64,000 nt of DNA from Ischnura elegans. Taxonomy: Eukaryota > Arthropoda > Insecta > Odonata > Coenagrionidae. The stretch covers positions 248,001 to 312,000 of the forward strand of contig NC_060258.1 of the NCBI RefSeq assembly GCF_921293095.1. The letters run 5' to 3'. A program made the translations under genes and the position numbers. Below are positions 56,898 to 64,000 of this stretch, in pieces. The notes beneath the pieces are model-generated. The model saw only the letters and a list, made by a program, of their open reading frames with translations. It did not search any database and was not told where the DNA came from. The stretch's first letter is position 1. The number at the start of each line of letters is the position of its first letter.

Positions 56898-59172
56898 CTA
56901 GGAAGATGCACATAAAACTTAGTTTTGCATCATGACAATTCAAGTTAATGTCTGTTAGGGGTATATGGTCGTGTTGTTTTTACGAGGCCTTTATCAATGC
57001 CCATTATTTTCGTTTTTATAACTTATTTTTTTATAAGCGGCATAAATGTTCTTTACAAAATCACGCATTTGCGCAATAAAAATTTACATTGAAGGATTAA
57101 GTTTCGAAAAACAGACTATATAATCCTTATTTCATGACTACCTACGTGAGAAAAATCAAAGGAAATTCATATAATCACCTTAGTAACAGCAAAACACTAG
57201 CGACAAAAATGCATATCAAAGTCGCTTTAAATGTACAATGAAAAAAGCAAGAAATGTTACTTGGAAAAGCTCTTTATAAGCACATTTTTTTCGTACCTTA
57301 AATTAATATTAAATGTGCATTTTTAATGCATTTTTCTTGCGCATTTAATGCGTGTTTTGTGAGCAATATTAATGTATTTACTGTGCATAATGTAAGCGTT
57401 AAAAATTCCAGACGTCACATAACCGGTACAAATGTTTGTTTTCGGAAAAAGTTGTTTTGTTTTGTGCAGAAAACGTTTATGGTTTCAGAAAGCAAGATTA
57501 AACAGCTGTCAGGGGTTGTCCTGCATCCGAGAAACAACGGCTTTCTGAAAAACGTATTTTGGTGTTTATTACGTTTTAAAATAGGTGGCTATAGATGGCT
57601 TGCTGTAAATCACCCAATTACATAACATTATTCAGACTTCCAGCCACGAGGAGCTGTGAATGTCGATATCACCCTTCCTTCGCCTTGCGACCGTGTGTAC
57701 TATATCTACCTTGTGCCCTTTTTACCCTGTGCTTTGATCCACATTCCTCCTCCTCTGAAAAAAATTTGCTATACCAATGTAAGAATTGGGTTGATATCCT
57801 CCGATATTAAAAAAGTGCACTGCAGACCTTCTAAAGGCATTTTTACGAGATTCTAAATTTGTGGTTACTAAACATCGGTCAGTTGAGGCGAAGACGATAG
57901 CTTCGCTTGCGCTGCTGCTAGCGTCTCCAGGTCCAACATTTGCTGCGGCATAGTTTATTCTTCGACCTGAAGAGGCTGGCAGTAGTGCCGGCGAAACTGT
58001 CGCCTTCGCCACAACAAACCTACGCGGTGGTATTCGAAAAAGACGTATTTCATCGCACACTACGGAAATCTCCGCTCTCACATTTTCGTGTGGTCTATAG
58101 CTTTAATTTTGATTAAACGTACCTCTTCCTTTCACCAACATTTGTTATGTTTTATTTGCAGTAAATACTGCACATAAAAACGTTATTACAATATCATTAC
58201 GTTTTTCGGAGCTTAAAAAACCGTTTTAAGGACCAAAGAAAACATTTTTGAGATTGCAGGAAATTGTTTTAGATGCCGGGTGAAGACTTGTTCAGCGTTT
58301 ATTCAAAACTATTTTACATAATGTATCAGCACTTTTTTCGCCGATTTTGAAACTCTTTTAATAAATGGGATTAAATGATTTCACAACGTTTTTGTTATAT
58401 CTGGAGTATTGTACTCGCAAGTGTATGGGTAAATGTCGCCATCTTTTGTAAGTCAACAGTCAAGCGATTGATTTGAACCAATTCTCAAATCCTATCTGCC
58501 AGCCATTTCATAGAGACGTAGTTCTTGTCCTTTATATGATAAGATATTAACCCTTATTATAAGTGCATGTTATCTGTTATGTTCTGTACCATTTTAGTAA
58601 CTTCCTTTTTCCTTCCTTTCCGTTTTCCTTATTCTTACTTCCTCCCCACAGGATCCAGATTTATGTATTTCATAGTATATTGCGGTATATCTCCACCAAA
58701 TCCCTTTTTACGACTGCTTTTCCATTGACATGAATTAAGGGAAGTTTAAAAAATTTGGACTGGAAATTGTGAAAGTCGTAGAAATTGAAAATGGAGGGTT
58801 TGCATGAGACATGAATGTTACTTTTTAAAAATACCCAAGGAAGTTTCTCTATCTTTCTCAGCTATGACTGCTATATGATTGGAAAATTGCAGCATGATGT
58901 TTGCATAATACGTTTAAGGAAATGAGCATCGAATTTCCAAAAGTACCCATCGTACTAATGTCACTGATGTGGCGATAACCGTTAGATGCCTCTTTAGTCG
59001 GTGATAGCGAGAAAATTGTCACATGGAATTGCTGTCTTAGGAGGTCATGTAACCTTGTTATCAAATCTACTTGATTATGGCTGCTTTTGCGCTCGGCCAG
59101 AGTTTAGATTGGTCTGATAAGATTCATGAACTGTAAAGAAAGTGGAATGAGTGATGTTTTGCAAGTATTTAC
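56898..59172 (-). other. Host intron between exons a and b
   Basis: Bounded by donor GTAAATAC after exon a and the acceptor of exon b. It holds a hammerhead-like motif at 57966. No gene is supported inside. Confidence 0.6.
57966..58005 (+). ncRNA. Hammerhead-like motif, partial
   Basis: CTGAAGA (57967-57973) fits the permitted core CUGANGA. A strong stem II follows: GCTGGCA (57975-57981) paired with TGCCGGC (57986-57992) across loop GTAG. GAAA is at 57993-57996, then ACTGTC with a GTC triplet. Stem III is one base short of the palindromic form, and a stem I is not evident. It is probably a decayed Penelope-like terminal piece. Confidence 0.4.
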
Positions 59173-59263
59173 CACCATAATGGGTTCTCTTGAGTCGTCT
59201 GCTGATGATGTCCGCCCATTCCTTCTGCTCCAACTGCATCTCGGAGAGGGCCAAATGCAGCCA
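59173..59263 (-). CDS. Host gene exon a, product unknown
   Basis: On the minus strand, a clear acceptor (TTTTCTTGTCCCTTCAG) precedes TGGCTGCATTTG, and the exon ends ATGGTG before GTAAATAC. It is 91 bp, enters in phase 0 and exits in phase 1, which matches exon b. It encodes about 30 residues, WLHLALSEMQLEQKEWADII and so on, a likely amphipathic helix. Earlier exons are expected at higher coordinates or outside the window, and were not found. Confidence 0.7.
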
Positions 59264-60004
59264 CTGAAGGGACAAGAAAACAATTTCATCTGAGATACAC
59301 TGAGAGTATAGTGAAGCAGTAATACTCTTTTAAAAATTAGTTGATTTCAAGAAGTTTCATAAAGTTTCTGAACGAACTGAAGACACAAAATTATTTTTTT
59401 AAATCTCAATTTAAAAAATCATTGTGGCACAAATGGTATCTCATAAGGGTTTTTTGGAGGATCCTCTAGAATCTGAAAAGGATTTGATGAGGGACTGCAT
59501 TTCACAAGTGATTTTGTATACGGTGACGTGCACGGGTGAAAATGCAAGGCAAAGGATAAATTTTCCATGAAAAAAATCAATCTCGTCTTTTGTCTGACAT
59601 ATAAACTTCGTATGTTTACACTAATCAAAATTGGAGTAAGCCATTTTGATAGCGGCTTACTAGTATCACATAAATCAATTTTTTGGCTTAGCTAAGAAAC
59701 AAACCCGAATATCCCGATTTTCGGTCAGGTATGCAACCAGTTCATCACTAAGCCATTTCCCTCGATAGCGAATCACAGACTGGATTATCTCAACAAGGTG
59801 TTGACGTCTAATATCTACACACACAAGTTACGCATGTTATGCTCTCTTAGCCACTCTAGGATTGAGAAACACTACTTTTTCGATTTTCAACAATTGACGT
59901 CTTGCAAAGTATCGCATGGAACAATTATGGCTACCAATAGCTAAACCAGAATTACCATTCCTAGAGAAATGGTAGATCATCTAATTAAGAGACTGATAGT
60001 TTAT
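59264..60004. other. Stretch upstream of exon a (intron or flank)
   Basis: Upstream intron or flank of the host gene on the minus strand. No exon recognised. Confidence 0.35.
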
Positions 60005-60280
60005 TATTTGGAGGTGGCAACCAACTGCGGAGGTCAATTGTGCAATTCGGAATTGGTAGGAGGGGAAGGGTGGACAGAGCTTCAGACTGCTGTTAGCGTA
60101 AGGCACTAAGGGTACCAAGGCCTAACGTCCAATCTTAAGGACTGGATGGTGCATTTAAGATGCCCTTTACTTAAGATACAAGGACCGGGAAGTCTCTGAA
60201 AAATCACTTTCCCGGCAAAAAATGAACCCAGTCTCACTGGGTGAGACACCAATACACTAGCCTCTACACAATCTTGTTCT
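60005..60280 (-). mobile_element. Possible tRNA-derived SINE
   Basis: Read on the minus strand, GGCTAGTGTATTGG is A-box-like. GGTGTCTCACCC, ACTGGGTTCA (B-box-like) and GCCGGGAA follow, a tRNA-like head. A body containing GATTGGACGTTAGGCCTTGG and TTAGTGCCTTACGC follows. The tRNA part is decayed. The body text looks familiar from arthropod repeats, but this was not checked. Confidence 0.35.
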
Positions 60281-60526
60281 CCAAAGAGAACGATCCATAG
60301 ATTATTCTCCTGCTAGGAAAAGCTAAGACACTTAAATGTCTAGCGAGCGACTTTGATCTATCGTTCCCACATTGATCGTTTTTCCACATTTGTCATTCAC
60401 CATTCCTGGTCGCAAATAAATTTCCATACAGACAATGTAATTCTTTCTCGCATCTATCGTTCCCTGAAGTATAATTTTCTTAAAATGATTGCTTGCAGAA
60501 GAGAATGAATCAGGGTCCCGATATAT

Positions 60527-61862
60527 TTGGGATGTGCGAGTTGTACTTTTTGATCTCGAGTCGAGTATTGAGTCGAGTTGAGAACTACTCGCGATTATCG
60601 AGTCAAGTCGAGTATGCTAATTTCTCGACCATGCACCACAACAGTGCGTGCTCCAACATTTCCCATCCCCTTGTAAAGTTTCAATTCTGAATGCTCAGGA
60701 GGATGTGAAAATGAACTATATAGAGAAGAACCTTGATTGTAATTGTGTCAGAAATAGGATACGATTGAAAATTAATGTGTCATAAAGAGTTATATAAGCT
60801 ATTTAAATGAATTAACCTCTGGTAATATGAAGACAATTTAACTAATACATTCCTAACTAGTTGTGATAGCCCCGAGTAATTGCAATTGCACAATTGTAAT
60901 AATGATTATAATTGTGACTGAATCATGTAATATTTGATCCTTCTAAATTCTTGTTCAGAAATACGAATTGTTCTATATTTTCAGGCAAGAGTTTTTGACG
61001 TCTCCATATTACAGTATCACTGCCTGTAGAAAATAATCTTTCACTTTATTCTTTTTTGGCTGGACAAGTGCTTTCTTGCCAAAATTTCCGCATTTGTTAA
61101 CCTTGTTAATTTTTATTGAAGATCATATTAACACTTTTTATGGATCATGAGTATTAATGGAATATTATTGGATGAAGCGAAAGAAATAGAACTAAGCTTT
61201 AGCTTTGTAGACAAAAAATTTCTTTATTTCCCACTTTCCTTAATTGACCTTGGCAATTTTTTTTGTACGTTCAAGAAAGAAACTAAACGCAATAAAGGAA
61301 TAAACGAAAAGTAACACCGGACGTACGTAGCACTTAAATATGCGAAATAGTGGCACTACTTATGACCTCGAACGCCGAAAAAAACCGGCACTGTCCGCTA
61401 AACCCTAAAAGTAACATTTTTTCACAGAAATCTTAACAATTTTTACGCATTCTCTCGGCGCTTGAGTAAAGAGAATAAGGCATAAAAGCATTGCATAAGG
61501 AAAGTGTAAGCAATGCTATGGTCACTCGAAAATTTTTTGCCGGGTCGGAAGATGTTCGGCGGCCGCTCTTGGTGCCCATGTCCACTCAAACAGTGGTTGT
61601 CTGCTACGCAAGAATGACTGTACTAGCAGTTACCCGAGATAGCGTAGCGTAGCGTAGTATACAGCCAGTGGAAACTCCCAGGCCAAGACATTAGAACGAC
61701 TTATCGAACATAAAAACGATACTAATGCATGCATTTCGTGATAGCGCCTCCTGTTGGCAGTTTTATGAACTTACTGGCGTCGATAGCAAAGTTACCGAAA
61801 CTACTCCACAATCGTAATGCTACTCGACTCGACTCGAACTTTAGAGTACTCGCACATCCCTG
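60527..61862. mobile_element. hAT element relic
   Basis: The ends are inverted: (TT)GGGATGTGCGAGT at 60527 and CAGGGATGTGCGAGTACT read inward from 61862. Both are followed by runs of CGAGT-type text. Flanks CGATATAT (60519-60526) and CAATATAT (61863-61870) differ at one position, as an aged 8-bp target duplication would. CAGGG ends and 8-bp duplications are the hAT pattern. A hAT dimerisation-domain remnant inside supports it. The unit is about 1.3 kb and internally deleted. Confidence 0.75.
60945..61100 (-). pseudogene. hAT transposase C-terminal remnant
   Basis: On the minus strand: CPAKKE, a stop, SERLFSTGSDTVIWRRQKLL, then PENIEQFVFLNKNLE. This is the conserved C-terminal dimerisation region of hAT transposases (P-A-x-ER-FS, R-x-L, E-FL-NL). 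The catalytic part upstream is not found. It lies inside the TIR-bounded unit 60527-61862. Confidence 0.75.
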
Positions 61863-61870
61863 CAATATAT

Positions 61871-64000
61871 TATTCTCTGGGATCCATCTTTGGACAAAAA
61901 TAAAAGCTATTATTTACTATATGTGACAAGCTAAATGCAAAAGAGACGTAGCATTCAAACGAAACTATATTGTATTGCAGTCGACCTTCTTAGCAGTTGA
62001 TCCGGTAACTATTTTCTGAAAACAATATCATTACAATTTAGAAGTTAAGCTATGTATAAAAAATCAGAGTCATAAATGAAGGCTTATCTTCTCAGGATAT
62101 TTTTTTACTCCCAAATGACATTCAAACCCATCTGCTTATCAAGTGCAACTATAGTTAGAAATGAGTTGGTAAGTTGCGTTCTCATTAGGATTAAAAAATT
62201 TTCACTTCACCATTGGCAGTCGGCTCCGTGTACGCAATAGCGTCTGTTCCAAACTTCGCCTCATGCAAGTAGTTTTATGCTTTCCAACGTGGATTGACTT
62301 CAAACTAAGGAGTGTTTTCAGTGAGGGTTTAGTGAAGTCAGGTTTCATTTCTATCAGTTTTTATTTGTCTTTTGACTACGGACCGTCCGATGATGTAAGT
62401 GAGATGTCATAAATATTCACTGAAAACAACGGAAGAAGAAGAAAATTTTCTCAGATACAAGGGGACAGCATAGAGGAGGCACAATTTCATCCCATCCAAG
62501 GCTGATTTCTTTTGCCACTTCAGTCGTATTTTAATCGGTTTTCAAAATACCTCTTCGGCACGGCTATGAGTGCAATACGATCCACTTTTTTATAATAATT
62601 GGCATTATAATGTTTATGATTGCGAGCGATTGCATTGAAAAATTATGAATTTGATAGATCACATCATTATATACATAAAAGTCGGTTAACACCTCTAATT
62701 ATGCCCTATTTTCCCGAGAAACTCGGATCAATTTCTCCATCAGCGACACTAATGGTGACTTTTATAAACTCATTTAAAAGCACGGTGGGTTAAGAACAAA
62801 TTAAGAGACAAATTATTAAGAGGTAGAAGAGACAACAAATGAAATGGGTTAACAAATTAAGAGGCGGTCTCAAGGATCCTCTTTTGTAATATTCGTGCTC
62901 GGAGAAAATCATACTTAGGGATATTGTTAAACGCTGAGCATAGAGTTGAATTTTGCCCAAAGAACGAGACATTTTGTTGTTCTCAGGGGTGTTTATGCCC
63001 CAGTCAGTCAAGGTCAAGAGGAATGGAGATATGGAACTAAAAGAGGTAGAAGAAGAGAATGGAGATTGCCTGAGTAACCCAAGATCAGCCACACGCTCGC
63101 TTGCGCAAATACGTTTCTGAAATACATGGAGAAATGTTAATACGATAAAATGGATTCACCACTAAAAAGATTCGTAGTGCTTTGGTTAACTATGACGCAA
63201 GGAGAATATTGAATGTTGGAAATAATCATTTGTTCATTTTCGTGTTTGAGTGCCATTTTTCGTCAGAGTGTCATTTTCGCCATCCAGTTTAGCAGTGTAA
63301 ATGACAAGAAGGTATGCAAACATTGTTTTAGCAAGAAGGCCTATCCTGTAAAAAATTTGAAAGAAAAATTAATCTCGCCAAGTGTACGACTAAATTTTTA
63401 CAGTAACTGCTACTATAAATGACTAACTCCTTGAGTGAATCCATTAAGAATACCAAAATTACTTGTCAACCCTGTCAAACTTTCCCGAGTACATCGTTGT
63501 TTTGTCCGTCCACTCAAACAACTATTCATCGAAGTTCCGCAGAAGTACCAAAATTGATAAAGAATGCAAGGAAAATATGGGGATTTATGAACAAATTTTT
63601 CCCATTCCAAAAATCTTTCCTGTGTTAAAAATTAGACAGTGTGAATGTTTGTGGACAGTTTTTATGAATGGGTAACGACATTAAGTTTAAATACTAGTTC
63701 ACGGAGAAGCTTTCACCCTGGTAAGGAATTGCTCTCATTACCGCCAAGAGTAATGAAACATGGGAAGCCATTTTTAAGTTCTGCGTGTGGTTGATAAATG
63801 AATAGCCACTCGGATTGAGTTTTTGACGTGTTTTACTCACCAGCAAAATGGTTGAGGCATTAATCATCACCAATAGCTCAAGAAGTAGGTGACGGATCAG
63901 AAAAAGGAAAAATAAAGGTTTTTATATTTTCAATACTACTACATTCACAATGGACAAAAATGTGATTGGTTACAATATCAAAGTAAATTTGGGTCACACC
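61871..64000. other. Gene-free stretch
   Basis: AT-rich. No gene, element end or RNA supported. The open stretches at 62790-63092 and 63213-63675 have no family features. Confidence 0.4.

Noticed and set aside
58830..58900. Minus-strand text resembling a LINE catalytic region (IAVIAEKDRE)
   Set aside because: Only about 60 bp match, the aspartates are replaced, and nothing adjacent supports a LINE.
1..64000. CRISPR arrays, bacterial operons, rRNA and functional tRNA genes
   Set aside because: No regularly spaced direct repeats, no ribosome-binding-site-led gene clusters and no clean cloverleaf were seen; the window is eukaryotic.

Overview
This is eukaryotic nuclear DNA, most likely from an insect or another arthropod. 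It is AT-rich and has no operons. Long stretches hold no gene. It carries many degraded mobile elements of families common in arthropods: BEL/Pao and Ty3-type LTR elements, LINEs, Penelope-like elements, piggyBac, Transib, hAT and Mutator-like elements. The species cannot be fixed from the sequence alone. Family assignments below come from reading translations and motifs by eye, without database searches.

The best host-gene evidence is on the minus strand. Three exons, 59173-59263, 56495-56897 and 37693-38167, have good splice sites and matching phases, so they read as one open chain. The middle intron is about 18.3 kb and is full of transposons. I do not recognise the product. The first and last exons of the gene are not seen in the window.

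Layout: 2.3-3.7 kb, broken Mutator-like transposase/YqaJ gene. 4.6-6.0 kb, LINE reverse transcriptase split by an insertion. 6.7-7.1 kb, relic of a Transib (RAG1-related) transposase. 11.1-14.0 kb, dead piggyBac-like element between TTAA sites. 15.07-22.20 kb, a nest: long inverted arms with a 10-bp target duplication enclose a 5'-truncated BEL/Pao element, which holds a Transib element with RSS-like ends and a fragment carrying a hammerhead-ribozyme motif. 22.5-24.7 kb, LINE ORF1/endonuclease relic interrupted by a MITE, then a probable SINE. 25.6-26.1 and 36.8-37.3 kb, an inverted pair of one unnamed repeat. 27.3-29.9 kb, Ty3-type and Penelope-like fragments with two more hammerhead relics. 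33.7-34.0 kb, LINE fragment. 44.9-47.6 kb, Ty3-type integrase relic and a degraded repeat-borne gene of unknown role. 51.5-54.95 kb, a complete-looking piggyBac transposon with an uninterrupted 604-codon transposase. 55.6-56.1 kb, LINE fragment. 60.5-61.9 kb, hAT relic with terminal repeats and an 8-bp target duplication.

No bacterial-style system, CRISPR array, rRNA or functional tRNA gene was seen. The most notable items are the nested Transib/BEL/long-TIR structure, the hammerhead motif with an intact core at 20.03 kb, the apparently intact piggyBac inside a host intron, and the unassigned host exons.
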